Shown here: piece by piece, positions 10,830-24,198 of the stretch
Layout of the letters: the number at the start of each line of letters is the position of its first letter
Numbering within the stretch: position 1 is the stretch's first letter
Source: Geosiphon pyriformis
Lineage: Eukaryota > Glomeromycota > Glomeromycetes > Archaeosporales > Geosiphonaceae
DNA: 38,757 nt
NCBI GenBank assembly: GCA_016748015.1
Contig: JAAOMT010000009.1
Coordinates: 101,944 to 140,700, forward strand
Reading direction: 5' to 3'
The notes under the pieces: generated by a model
Database searches by the model: none
The model's input: the letters and a program-made list of their open reading frames with translations, nothing else
Told to the model about the DNA's origin: nothing
Made by a program: the position numbers and the translations under genes

Positions 10830-13800
10830 CTATGTAAACTTTATTATTAGTATATTATATTTAATACATATAATTTTTTACTAATTGACAGTATATTATG
10901 TAAAAAAATTATTATATTTGTATATAAAATACTGTTTTTTTACTTATTATATTAGTTTTTATTTAACTTAAACTATTTATAATTTTTGTGTTTAAAAATT
11001 TGCTTAATTATTAACTTTTTATTTAATATATTATACTATATTAAATAAATTATGGATTTATATGTTTATAATTATTTGCCAAGTTTGTTAATATTTGCTT
11101 TTTATTATTAAAAATACTAGAATATTTTTTGATTTTAACCAAATTTACATTTAAATATTTATAATTAATATAAATATATTATTATTTACAATATTACATT
11201 TTTTTGTTAATAATATATATATTAATATAAGTACAATCATTTTTAAATTTATAAAGTTAATAAAATCTTATATATTTTTACAATATTTTTTTTTATGTAA
11301 TTTAATATTCAAATTTTTTATTTATATACTATTAATTTGTTTATTATATTATTTAAATTAAATTTTTTTATTGTTTTATTGTGTTTTTTGTTTTATATAT
11401 ATATATTGTATTATTTTTATTTTTATTTTATAATATATTAATATAATTACAATTTTAATAATAATGTATATTGTTTTTATATTGATTAATAATTTTTGTT
11501 TTTAATATTCAATTATTAAATTTTCAAATATTGTTAATGAAAATAATCAATATTTGTTTTATGTTTTTTGTAAATTTTTTTAAATTTATTATTATGTATT
11601 AAACAATATTTGGTTAAAATTCTGTTTTAAATTTTATATTTTTTGATGATAAAATTAAAAAACAATATTTAAAACTTTTTTTTTTAATTAATCTTTTGAT
11701 TATAATAAAAATCAAAAGAAATTAAAAGAATATATTTTTTTTATGGTGTTTTTATAAATTATTTTTTTTAATACACTTTTTTTTATAGCAATAAATCTAA
11801 TAATTTTTTTTATTAATAAGTTAATTATAAATAAAACTAAAATAAATACTTATTTTAGTACCAAAAAAAAAAGATATATATTTATAAAAGTGCTAATAAA
11901 AAAGCCAAAAAATTCTTTATTAAAACCAAAACTATTAATTTGTTTATTAACTTTTTAATCATAAATTTATTGAAATTTAGTAGTATTTAGTATTTAAATT
12001 TTAAAATAATAAAGTAAAAAATAAAACTAATAATATTATTAATATATTAAAAATTAAGAATTTAAAAAACACTATTATAAATAAAATTAGTTATACTAAT
12101 TCAAATATATTAAGCAATCTTAAAGTTATAAATAAAACAATTCTATAAAAAAATTATATTTGGTTTTATAATTTGAAAAACTACTAAATTAGCTGTTTTT
12201 TAATAATTTAAATAATGATAAAATTTTAAAGTTTTTTTTTAAGTTTGATAAATTAAAACTATTAATTGTAGTTTTAGTAAGCAAAAAAAAATTTAATTTG
12301 ATTAAATTTTTTGTTTTAAATATTAATATCTTTGTTATTACTAAGAAAATTTTAAATAAAAAGCTAAAATTTATTAAAAAGTTTTTTTATCAATAAATTA
12401 TTCTAAAAAAGTCTTTATTTCTTTAAAATTTATAATATTATTAAGTTAATTTTTATTTTTAAATTAAATATAGCTTTAATTAAAAGTTTTATGATTAAAG
12501 TAAAAATTATTATAAATATTAATTTAAAAAAAACAAGTATTTTTATAATTTAAGAAGTAATAGTCAAGAAAATTTCAGTTGGTTTTTTTTAGTTGGCTGT
12601 AAAATTAGTTTTTTTTAAATTTAGTAAAATAATATTAAATAAATTATAATTTATTAGTTTATAACAAAAAACTATAATATAATTTAAAAATATTAATATT
12701 GTTAAATTAATTACTTTTAAGTAGTTAGTTTTTATAAAAAAATTCAATTTATATAGTTAGAATTAATATTAATAAACAAATATAAATTATTAAAAACTAT
12801 TATTAAATTTTTTTGTATATTTTACTAATATATATAATTGCTTAATTGTTTGTTTTAAAACAAAAAACTTCAAAAATAATATTATTTATTTAATTTTAGT
12901 TTTCACAAACTTAAAATTATGTTGAGCTAATTTGTTTTTTTATTTTATACTATTTATAAATAGGTTAATTATATTTTATTAATATGTATATCTGGTAAAA
13001 ATTCTAATAATTGTATTAAAAAAAATATTGCTGTGCTTAATAAATAATAATTAGTATATATATGTATTAAAAAACATGTTTTTATTTCTTATTTGGTTTT
13101 TTTTTGTAAAAAAACTTAAGTATAAATTGCTAAAAGTATTTTATTTTATTTTTTATCTGGTATTTTTTTGGCAATAGTTTATTTTCAGATATTAAATTTT
13201 TTTTATCAATATTTTAATATCACAGAATTAAAATTTATTAATCTAAAATACAATTTTATTAATCTTATAAAACAAATTAATAAGTTAATAAAAAAATTAA
13301 ATATATTTAAATTAGTGGTTTTTTAGTTTTATCTTGGATATAAACCATTTATTGTAAAATTAAATAAATAATATAACAATAATAAAAGTTTTGTATATAG
13401 TTACTTATAATAATACTATTACAATTCAAGATTTTTTATAATTTAAAAGCTTAAATCTAATATTAAAAATCTGTTAAAAATTTTTAGAAATATTTTAATA
13501 AAATTAAATAATATTAATGTTTTTTATTTTAATAACTAAATATATTTGAAAAATTACTACTTATAATATACATAATATAAATATTTTTATAAAACAAAAA
13601 AAAATTATATATTAATATGAGAATATAAATAATATAGTCTTAATTATTACTAAAACAAAATTAAGAAATAATATAAAATCATAAATTAGATGAAAATTTA
13701 ATGAAATTTATGTGTTTTTAATAAAGTTAAATTTGTGTTTTTTGAATTTTGAATTTATAATAATTATAAATAATAGTTTAATTAAATATGTTTTTAAGAT

Positions 13801-16800
13801 TTTAAAAATTTTAAATCAGTTTTTTTTTAATTGTTTATTATTTTAAAAACAATCTTTTAATTATTATTCTTGGTTTATATACTGAAATATTTATTAATAA
13901 AATTAAACCAAACTTTAAATATTAATTTTTATTAAATATAGCACTAATTTTAAAAAATATTTTGATTTGCGTTTGTGTAATTTTTTTATTAACTGTTTTA
14001 TAATAAAAATTCCAATTTAATACAATTTTAAAAGAACACAATAAGTTATTAACTATATATTTGTTAATAAATTTTTGTCTTTTATAATTATTAAATAATA
14101 TATTTATGGTATTTCTGAGTTTTTAAATATTAATTATAAAACTGTTTTAGTTTTTATCAGTTTGAATAGTCTTTTAGATATTTATTTTAATGTTATATAC
14201 AAATAGATCAATAAAAATTAATAAAATTATAAAATTAAAAATGCTAATAATGCTAAATAAATTTGTTTTTAGAAGTTGTTCTTATTTAAATAACAATTAT
14301 GACTAATAACTTTGATATATTAAAAAATTTAGAAACTTAAATACTATATAAGATTTTTTTGAAAATATTTTGTTTTTAAGCTAATATAATTTTTTTTAAA
14401 ACTTGTTTTAATGAATTTGATTGTCTTAAAAATAAGCAATTATTAAATTTTTTAAATTGAAATTTCTAATGTATAAAATTTTTAAAACATAGAAATTTTT
14501 GAATTTAAGTATTTTTTACTTATTTGGTGTTTTATTAATAATATTAAAATATTTAAAATACAAATGTTAATATATAATAATATAAGTTTTATTAATTTTA
14601 TTTATTTTTTATTTATAGCAAAAAAAAATTATTAAATATCTAAATACCACAAATTTTGTATAGTCAAAGCTGTAAAAATTAATTTGGTTATTAAATAATA
14701 TATAAAATGTTTTATTATTAACAAATATTATATAAATAAAATTATATTAATATATTTATTTAATTATATAGATATTAAAATTTTTAGTAATATTATAAAT
14801 ATATTAAATTGTCAATTATAATTAAAAATCTGTTAAATAACAATATTATTAGTTTGTTTAATATTATAAATAAACTTTAAAAACATTATAATAAGTTTAT
14901 TTTTAAGCTATTATTTAATTTACTCAATATTTATTTAGTTATAAAATCAATAATTCTTAAATTTTATAATTAATATAATGTTTTTATTAATATTTAGCTT
15001 TTTATTTTAATTAAAGCAATAAGAAAAAATTTTTTAAATCATATTTTTTTTGTTTATAACAAATTTAATATTTTTTGTAATAACAATTTTTCTGTTTTAA
15101 AAAGCATTTTTACTTAATTTTCTGTTTTTATTGTTGGTTTTTTTATAAAAAATATTATAAAAAATTGTAAATTATAACTAATTTTACAAAATATACATAA
15201 AATTTATAATTTATTAAGTTAGTCTTATTTAAAAAATAGTTTATTAAAGATTAAAATATGTAACTATTTTAACAAATTTTTAAAAATATCTATAAAAATT
15301 AGATTAATTATGTAATAATAGATGTTAAGTTTATAAATAACTATAATATACATAATAAATTAAATTAAAAAGAGATATTTTTAATTTTATTCAAAAAATT
15401 TTTTAAAAACTTTGTTATACAAAGTTAAAAAACATAAATATTTGTATGATTATTTAATTAATATTAACTTTGAAGTTAAAACATACAAAATTAAAATCAA
15501 ATAAATTTGATATCTTATTTAATAATTGAAAATTTTATTAATAATTTTATTTTAATAAAAAATAATTAAGTATTTATTTAATATATATTGAATATTATAA
15601 ATAAATTTTATAGAATTAATAATATTTTAATTAACAATAACAAGATAGTAACTATTTTAATATTTAGCGAATTAAAAATATTTTTTGTTTATTAGTAACT
15701 TTTTAATTTTTTTATCAAAAAAGAGAAATCTTATAATATTTGAATATTTTTTATTTATGAAAGATTTATTTAAGTCTAGTTTGATTAAAACATATTTAAA
15801 TATCAATTTTTTTTAAACATAATATTAAAAAGTATTATTAAATAGACAGTTTTTATTTAATATTAATTGTTTTACAACTTATTATTGGTTTTAGTTTAGC
15901 TTTATTTTAAAAAGTGTGTGCTGTAAATAAAATATATTAATTAAAAAGATTTAAAGTTAAAAATTAGTTTACTTAAAATTTTCTAAATAAAATTTTATAC
16001 TATTTTTTTATATGACTTAAAATTTTTTAAACAAATATAAACCAGATAATATTATTAATTGTTTTTTTAAATATTATTAGTGTTTTTGGTTGTTTATTTA
16101 ATTACAAAATTTTGAATTTACAAATATCTAGTTAGATTTTAAAAAATTTAATGCAGTTTTTATTAAATTAAAAGTTAATTTAACAAACAATTTTTAATAA
16201 TTATTATAAAAATATTTTTAGATTGTGAAATTTTTTTATAAACAATTTACTTTGTGTATTTTATAGTATTAACAGTTTTTTAATATTTAATATTTTAAAT
16301 ATATTTTTGTATTATAATATAATTAATTTATTGAAACATTTTTATATAGCTTTTATATTATACTTTTAAATAAACATGATAATATTTTTGATTAAAAAAT
16401 ATTTTATTATTAAAAAAGATTAAATTTAAAAAATCTGTGCTTTAATAATACAATTTAATTATTAAGTTTATATATATTAACAAATTTATTATTGTTAATT
16501 TTGTGCCAATTTATATTAAAATATTTTTGATTTAAATAGTATTTTTATAGTTTAAAAGCATTTACAAAAAAAGAATTTTAATATTATTAATATTTTTATG
16601 AATGAATTTTTAAAAAATTTAAGTTTATTTGAGATTATTAATAAAGTTTTAAATTTTTTTACAAATTTAGATTTAAACATAAATATTAAAGTATATAATA
16701 TTACTTATAAAGTAATATAAAAAAACTATTAATAATTAAATATAGCAAAAATTAACCAATTATATATTAAAAATTATTAAATAATATAATATTAAAAATT

Positions 16801-18423
16801 TTAAAAATTCTAAAAATATTAAAAATTTTAGTAATAATTCAGAAAAGTATAAAAACTATTAGAAATTCCAAAAATTTCATATTACAAAAATTTATGTATA
16901 TATAATAATAATATTAAAAACAAAAAAATAATAATTTTTTTATTAAATTTTTACTAAATAACTTTAATAGTTAAAAATTTAATATTTAAAGCAAATTTTT
17001 TTTAATAAAATCATTCATAATTATTTTTTATTTAAAATACATAAATTGCTATTTATGTTGGTAAAATTATTTATTATTAATACTAATAATATTTATTTAC
17101 AGAATTTAATATTATTTAAATAATAGTTTTTAATTATAACTATTAATAGAATATTAATTTTATTTTACTATTTATTTATTTTGTTTTTTTTTATTTTATT
17201 TTAATGTATTTACTAAATAATTAAAAAATCATTAAGATTATAATATTAAAAATTATCTTGTAAAAAACATAAAAATAAATATAGAATTAATTTATTGGAT
17301 TGTTTACCAAAAAATAAAAAATATTAGAATAAATTAGTTATTATACCAAAAAAGTCAAATATTAAGTATTGTTAATAATTATTAATAAAATTTGTTTAAG
17401 ATATAAAAAGCTTAGATAAATTAAATTTTTTTAATATCAAATTTTTCAAATTACATTATTTATTAATAATATTAACTTACAAATTAATATATTATATAAC
17501 TATTTATAATAATAATTTAATTTTTTAATGTTAACTAAATTACAAATTATTGTATTAATTCTTAAGTGTATTTTAATATTTAATGTAATTATAATTAATT
17601 TAAATAGTTAAACTGTTTAAATATATGTATTTTTAAATTAAATCTAATTTTATCTAATTTTTATAACTGTTATTAAGTAAAAAGATAATATTTTATTATA
17701 TTAATTAATATTAAAAATATTTTAGTTACTTATTCAAAAATTAAAAATTATTCTAATAATATTAATAATAATTATACAAATATATTCATTAATAAGACTA
17801 TTTTTTTATTTTATTTTATTTTTATTTAAGAGCAATTTATTATGACAAATAATATTGTAATTTTTAAAAATATATCTATAATACATAAAAAATTATGTAT
17901 TATATTTATTAAGAAACTGGGTCTAATTTTAAAATACTATAATTAAAAACATAAATTAATTATATACTTTACTAATATAATATTCTAATTTATATATATT
18001 GTTTAAATTTATAAATAAATTTTTAATTAAATTATATACATATTTAATAAAAACAGTTTACAAAAAATTATTAATAATTGTTAAAAAATAATTTTATAAC
18101 AAGTTTTCGTTTAATGTTTTTTGTTTATATTATATTAAGATAAAACTTTCAAATTATTTTTTTATATGCAAACTAAATATTAAAATTTACAAAATATTGT
18201 TATTAAATATATAATATATTAATAATTTTTAAATAACACTTATTATTATATTAATTTAATAATAGCTTAAATATTGTTTTATGTAAAAATTTGAATTTTA
18301 AAAATTAATATAATAAAATATTTTTAATTTTTAAAAATATTGAGATTATTATAATAATAATAATAATAATATTTTGTATATTAATTAGTTAAATATTATT
18401 AAAATAAAATATAATTATATTGC
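10830..18423. other. Unassigned degraded DNA left of the gypsy relic
   Basis: This stretch has the same composition as the gypsy relic and is therefore probably decayed repeats. In one plus-strand frame, quasi-coding runs survive around 12900-13330, for example FLVGC near 12590 and FLSGIFLAIVYFQ near 13160, but they contain stops and match no family I can name. I found neither LTRs matching those at 18424 and 24199 nor terminal inverted repeats. Confidence 0.4.
18350..18371 (+). repeat. (ATA)n microsatellite just before the 5' LTR
   Basis: A short (ATA)/(TAA) tract of about seven units sits some 50 bases upstream of the retrotransposon boundary. Confidence 0.85.
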
Positions 18424-18953
18424 TATAGTTGAATCTTTTACTTTTTAACTTTAATATTTTTACTTAATTATAATTAATTATATATATTAACTATTAATAT
18501 TATTAATTAACTATTCTATTTTTAGAATTAGTCATAAATATAATTATTAATCTAATTATTGACTTAATTATTAATTTAATTATTAACCAAATTATTAATA
18601 TAATTAATTAATTTTTTTGTAAGAATATATAAGTAAGACTCTTTGAAATTATAAAAAAGTATTTATACTTAAATTATATTTAAATTAATATAAAAATATT
18701 AATTTTTTATTTTTTTTACTATTTTTTTCTTGATTTATATAATTATTTACTAAAAAAATACAATTGATATCTAATATTGAATTTTAAAAATACTAATATA
18801 AAACAAATTTTTTATTTTCAGATTTTTTTGTTATATTTTAAAAAAATAGCTACTAAAATATTTATAAAATTAATCTTACATATTGAATTCTTACTAATTT
18901 AATTTATTTTTTAAAGTTAAATTATATTTTTGATTATTTTTTTACTATATAAT
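18424..18953 (+). repeat. 5' LTR of the gypsy relic
   Basis: It starts TATAGTTGAAT, a likely decayed TG-type LTR start, and ends near ACTATATAAT. It aligns colinearly with 24199-24618. In the first 108 aligned bases I count 13 substitutions, 12 of them transitions, plus one indel. It carries about 100 extra bases relative to the 3' copy around 18750-18860, absent there or inserted here. A TATA-like TATATAAG at 18626-18633 follows the 12-bp minisatellite, as expected of U3 sequence. Confidence 0.85.
18542..18613 (+). repeat. 12-bp minisatellite in the 5' LTR
   Basis: Six contiguous 12-base units begin AATTATT (for example AATTATTAATCT, AATTATTGACTT, AATTATTAACCA). The array lies just upstream of the TATA-like box of the LTR, the position of enhancer repeats in U3. 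The same array occurs in the other LTR. Confidence 0.85.
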
Positions 18954-18989
18954 TATATTAACTAATTAATATTCTTAATTATTTTTAGT

Positions 18990-20160
18990 TGTTAAAACAG
19001 AAGTTTTTTACTTTTATTTTAAAAAAACTTCTAAAATCTTGTAAAATAACTTGAAGAGTTTAAAAGAACTATTACAACAAATTAATACAATAATGATTAT
19101 AAGTTTTAAATAATTGGAAAATATTTTTAAAAACTTTTTGCTATATAATTTATTCAAAAAACTGCTAAAAAAGCAGCTCAAAAAATTATCTATTAATTCT
19201 TTAAAAATATTAACCAAAATAAAATTTTATTATTATTTAATCTAAAGAAAAATTTTGTACTATAATACTAATATTCAAATAGATTTATTTTATGTTTTAT
19301 GGTTTTTTTTGTCATTAAAAATAATTTTACAGTGAATTCAATAATAAAAATAGCTTCTAAAAAAGAAAGTAATCAATAAATATATTTAAAAAATATGTTT
19401 TTTCTTTAATAATTGTTTTTGTTTTTACTTTTTTTTTAAATAGCTATTATATTATTTACTGCTTATGTTTAAAACTTTAATAAATAATTAATAGATAAAT
19501 TAACAACAAATTTTGTTAGATTTCTAAAACTATTAACCAAAATAATGCAAAAAATTAAAAACTTTCAAAATTTTAATATTAAACTTATAATAATTAGTTA
19601 CAGCAACTTTAATATAACTCAAGATCCAAAAATTTAAGTTATTCAATTTATTATTAATGTAAAAACTTTAATTATATAATACAAAATTACAATAATTTGT
19701 TAATGTTTTTTTTAAACTTGAAAAACAATAATTAGTAAAACAATAAAACTAATAATAATTAAGTTTTAATTTAAATACAAATTAAGTCTATAAACTTTTT
19801 TAAAAAAAAATTTTAATTAAAACAACAAAATATCAGTTTTTAAATTGATAAATATATTTTTTAAGAATAAAAATACAAGCCAAAAAGAAAAAAATCTCTT
19901 TTTTAATTTTAATTTAATTGAAAATAACATAAAACTACAAAAAAATAATAGCAAATTATTAAGTTATACCAAATTCAAAAAACAAAAAGTGAATTTTAAT
20001 TTTAATTATATTGCTTTAATACTAAAAAAAAATAAAACTTTAAAATTAAAAGTATTTAAAAATTTGCTAAAAATAAAACTATCAAAAATTATTCAGAAAT
20101 TAAGTCTTTATTTAAAAGCCAAAAACTTGATAAAAATTTTTTTTTATATTATTTTTGGTT
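18990..20160 (+). pseudogene. Probable decayed gag region of the gypsy relic
   Basis: Position between the 5' LTR and the protease makes this the expected gag region. A plus-strand frame near 19036-19210 reads as a helical, charged quasi-protein (LEEFKRTITT and QKTAKKAAQKII survive) broken by stops. A short open frame at 19845-20162 is Lys/Asn/Leu-rich with no recognisable domain, and is probably a chance survivor. I see no zinc knuckle. The assignment rests on position, not homology. Confidence 0.4.
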
Positions 20161-20299
20161 AGTTTATAACTTATTTACAATTTCAAAAAATTTTTAAAAA
20201 TTATTAGAACTTAAAAAACAATTTAAGATTAACAAATACTTTTAATAAACAATCTTAGCTTTTAATAATAATATTACTCTTCTTATATACAAAACTTAA

Positions 20300-20640
20300 A
20301 TAGCTAAATACTTTATAGATCTAATATTAGATAATGGTTTTTTGGTTAGTGTTATAATTTAATATTTACTGAATATAATTGAAAAAAAATTAACAAACTA
20401 TTGATCAAACTTATAATTAATGTTTATAGAAAAAAAAGCCTAGAAATTATTAAAACTGTTTTTATTAAAATCAATAATATGTATATTAAAATTAATATAA
20501 AAATATTAAAAACAAAAAATTACACTATAATAATAAAAAACAAATAGTTTAAAAAAACCAAAACTTTTTTAAATTATAAACTTTATAAATTTATAATTTG
20601 CAGTAAAATCAAACCAATTATATTTAAAAATTATTATTAA
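20300..20640 (+). pseudogene. Retroviral-type aspartic protease relic
   Basis: The active-site triplet appears as Asp-Asn-Gly (GATAATGGT, 20330-20338) in the context LILDNGFLVSVI, where families carry Asp-Ser/Thr-Gly. An AGT to AAT change explains it as a single G to A transition. About 55 codons later a segment with INNMYIKINIKILKTKNYT matches the usual C-terminal part of gypsy proteases, which precedes a conserved Gly-Asn-Asp-Trp; Trp is a stop here. The frame differs from that of the RT downstream. Confidence 0.6.
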
Positions 20641-21180
20641 ACAGTATATTTTATAGTAATTTAACAACAGTAACAACAAAGTAACAATGATAATAATTTT
20701 GATGATTTTAAAGATTTTAAAAAAAAAGAAAAAAAAAGCTAAATTAATATTTATTATTTTAGTAACAATAAAAAACTTTTAAATAATATACAAACAAATA
20801 GCAAAAGTTTTTTAGTCAACAAAAAACTTATTTAATAGTTATATTATAATATGCTTAAAAAAATATTCAAATAATAACCAGAAAAAAAACAAAATAAACT
20901 ATTAATAATATAATTTATGTATTTAATAGTGATATAATTATTCTTTTTATTTTTTAAATAATAAATATAAAATATGTTTTTTTTAAAAATTGAAAACTAA
21001 TTAGTTTAATTTTTGATAAAAAAAATTAAAGCTGTGTAAAAAACATTCAAAAAAAAGTACTTAAAATTTAATTTTTAGCAATTAAACAAAAAAACCAAGT
21101 AAAAATAATCAAAAAATTGATATTAAAAATGTGTTAATCTAAAATAAATTATTAATATTAAAAGAAAAAAAACATTCTGA

Positions 21181-23300
21181 TTAAATAAATTTAATTTAAT
21201 ATATAATTAAAACCAAAAATTCCAATCTATTTATTTAGTCTTATTAATTAAATTAATAAAATAATAAATTTATTAAAAAATAAATAAATCAAATAAAAAA
21301 ACTTGGATTTATATAAAAAACCAAGAGTAAATAAATATTTTTTGTTGTAATAATATCCAAGAAAAGTAAAATTTTATAATTTTATATAAATTATTAATAA
21401 TTAAATATTATTCTTAAATAAAATATGTATTACTTTTAAGAATTAATAATATTTTTAATTGATTTAAAAGCTTAGCATATTTTACAAAAATTGATTTAAT
21501 TGTTGAATATTGACAAGTAAAAATAGATTTTGTTAACAAAAAAACCATATTTATTATAAAATATAAAATTTATGAGTTTATTATTATGTTTTTTAGATTA
21601 ATAAATATTTTACTCATATTTTAAAAATTAATAGACAAAACATTTAAATTAGAACACTAAAAATTTGTTTCTATATATCTTAATAATATAATTATATATT
21701 TAAAAACATAGAATAAATATTTAAAACATTTTTAAAAAGTTTTTAACCTTTTTAAAAATGTCAAATTCAAGATTAATCTTATTAAATTATTTTTTAAATA
21801 ACAAATCACCCAGTTTTTAGAATATCTTGTAGCAAAAAATAGAATTTTTTTAAACTTAGCAAAAATTAAAAAAGTACATATACTTAAATAATCAATAAAT
21901 ATTTTAAAATTGCAATTTTTCTTTGAATTGGTTTTTTATTATTAAAAATTTATCAAAAACTTCTCCAAAATTGCATATTTTTTTAATTAACTTTTATAAA
22001 AAATATTAATTACTACTAAAATATTTTTTAACAAAAAGTATTTGAAACTTTTAAAAAAAAAACTAATTACTAAACCTATTTTAAAACAATTTAACTTTAA
22101 AAAGTCATTTATTTTTTATACTAATAATTCTAATGTTTTTTTGGTGTTATTTTATCTTAAAAAAATAAAAAAAAGAATATATCATGATTTATAATAATAA
22201 AACTTTAAAATAAACAGAAAAAAATTATACAGTTATTAAAGAAAAATGCTTAAAAATAATATAATCTACTAATTATTAGAACAATTATCTTATAAAAAAA
22301 AATTTAATATCTATATTAATTATTAAATTTTAGTTTGATTAAAAAACAAAAAAAACTAAATCACAAAAAACTTTTCTGTTGAATTATATATTTAAATAAA
22401 TTTAATTATAATATTAAATATTACAAAAAACAAGGAATCAAAATACAAATGTTTTATTTTAATTAGTTGCTTAATAAAATAAATAGATTAACAACATTAA
22501 TTAATTTAATTATTAATAAAAATTTTAAATTAACAATAATAATAGACTTAAAATATTATTTAATATTTATCTAATTTTTAAATAAAAGATAATATTTATC
22601 CAAATATAATTAATAACAAAAAAAATATTTGCAAAAACAATTATATTTTTATTTAATCTGCCAGAATTAATTATATTAAAAAACTAAAAAAATCTTGATC
22701 AATTATAAAGAGTTATCTAATTTAAAAAAATATATATAATATATAATATATATATTGATTTTTTAATAAACTATTTTGGAAAAACAAAAACTATTCAAAA
22801 AACATTTACTCTATATCTGTTGATTAATTTTTTAACAAAATTGGAATTAATATTATTAAAATATTAATAGTAATTTTCAATAGAAATAGATATATTATAA
22901 TAACAATTGATTATCTAACAAAATAGATAAACGTTAAAGCAATTTTAAATTAAACTGCTATTTTAAATGGCAATTTTATTTACAAGAAAATTATATGTAA
23001 ACATAAATATTCTTAAAAAATATTTTTAAATAGAAAAAAGTTTTTTTAACTTATTAGTAAAAAAAGTATTCATAAACCAATAAATTAATAAAATATTTTA
23101 ATTGAACACTTTGTAAATCTTTAACAAAAACCAGTAAAAAAACAAACTTATAAAACAAAGTTTATCTTAAGTTTTTTTTTTTTATAATAAAAACTTAAAA
23201 CAATATTAGATTTTTTGGTAAAAACATAAATAATAGTTTATAAAAAAATAAAAACATTTTAAGAAAAGCCTAAGAAAAAAAAAACATATAAAACACTTTT
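21181..23300 (+). pseudogene. Decayed pol: RT, RNase H, integrase
   Basis: Reading frame 21478 (and multiples of three) shows, in order: RT fingers/palm (about 21181-21960) with YFTKIDL holding the first catalytic Asp, IYEFIIMFFRLIN for the usual YEF..MPFGL segment, and YLNN for YxDD with both Asp changed to Asn; the thumb end YY-KFIKNFSKIA (to about 21975); RNase H (about 21976-22340) with FYTNNSN for the usual Y-T-D-A-S-N and a KEKCLK remnant of the usual E-K-E-C-L; integrase core (about 22780-23110) with RYIIITIDYLTK and IYKKIICKH. Spacing from YFTKID to the YxDD site is 66 codons, normal for gypsy. Stops replace Trp, Gln and Arg codons. Register is lost near 23110 by a small deletion. The protein is dead; the domain identities are secure. 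Confidence 0.88.
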
Positions 23301-24198
23301 TTTAAATATTGGTAGTTTAGTTCTTAAATACAAATTAAACTAAAACAATATTTTTGATAACAAATTTTTAAGTTTATTAAAAAAACTATTTATAATTAAC
23401 AAAATATTAAACAACAAATCTTATATTTTACAAAACCAATATAGAATAATATTAATAATCAATTTATTTATAGTACATAAATTAAAAAATATTACAAAAA
23501 ACCTGATTGGTTATAAATTATTATAATACTTATAATATTTATCAATAAAACATCAAAACAACTATAAGAAAAATTATTAGTTTTAAAACAGATATATTTT
23601 TTATTAACATAAAAAAATATTTTTCTTACAATTTACAAATATTAAACAAAAAACTATTTAGATATTTTATTTATTATTGAAAAACAAATAATAATTGGAA
23701 ACAAAACTAAAGTATATTTTATTATTAATTTATAAAAAACTGTTACAAAAAGACAAAAAATTGACAGTAAAATAAAAAAGCATATGTTTAAGTATAACTG
23801 CTAAAATACTTAATTCTTTTAATATAGTTAAAAAAATAATAAAAAAAATTTTGCCTATAGACCAAAATTGTCATATAAAAAACAGCTTAAAAGTTATAAA
23901 AAACTTAATAAAGTTATTAAAAATATAAAGTTTTTAAAAAAAATAACATTAGAAATTTAAGTAAAAATCTTAAATATTATATGTTTAAATATTTTAAAAA
24001 TTTTAACTATTGCAAAAAAAGCCAAAATATTTGTATAAAAGTTTAGTCTTTTGGATTCAAAACTAATATTGTTGTAACTTTTTTATACTTTGTTAGTTAA
24101 AAATTTTAACAAATTAGTTAACTTTAAGATAAAAATTTCAGAACTTTTTTTACATAATTTTATTTTGCTAAAGCTTAATTTTTTAAAAAAAATAATAT

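Larger units (their letters stand above)
3850..10830. other. About 7 kb without a recognisable gene
   Basis: No open frame here looks like a real protein; the short ones have low-complexity Phe/Leu/Lys composition and often lack ATG. From about 4300 to 5560 the plus strand is heavily T+C, which could be a long 5' leader or a noncoding transcript. From about 9 kb the A+T content climbs toward the island that begins near 10.8 kb. Microsatellites at 5499, 6019 and 7458 are listed separately. The 3' end of the 2262 gene should lie within the first few hundred bases. Confidence 0.55.

Noticed and set aside
19845-20162. 105-codon open frame as a real gene
   Set aside because: It lies in the decayed gag region of the retrotransposon and is Lys/Asn/Leu-rich without a domain. 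It is most likely a chance survivor.
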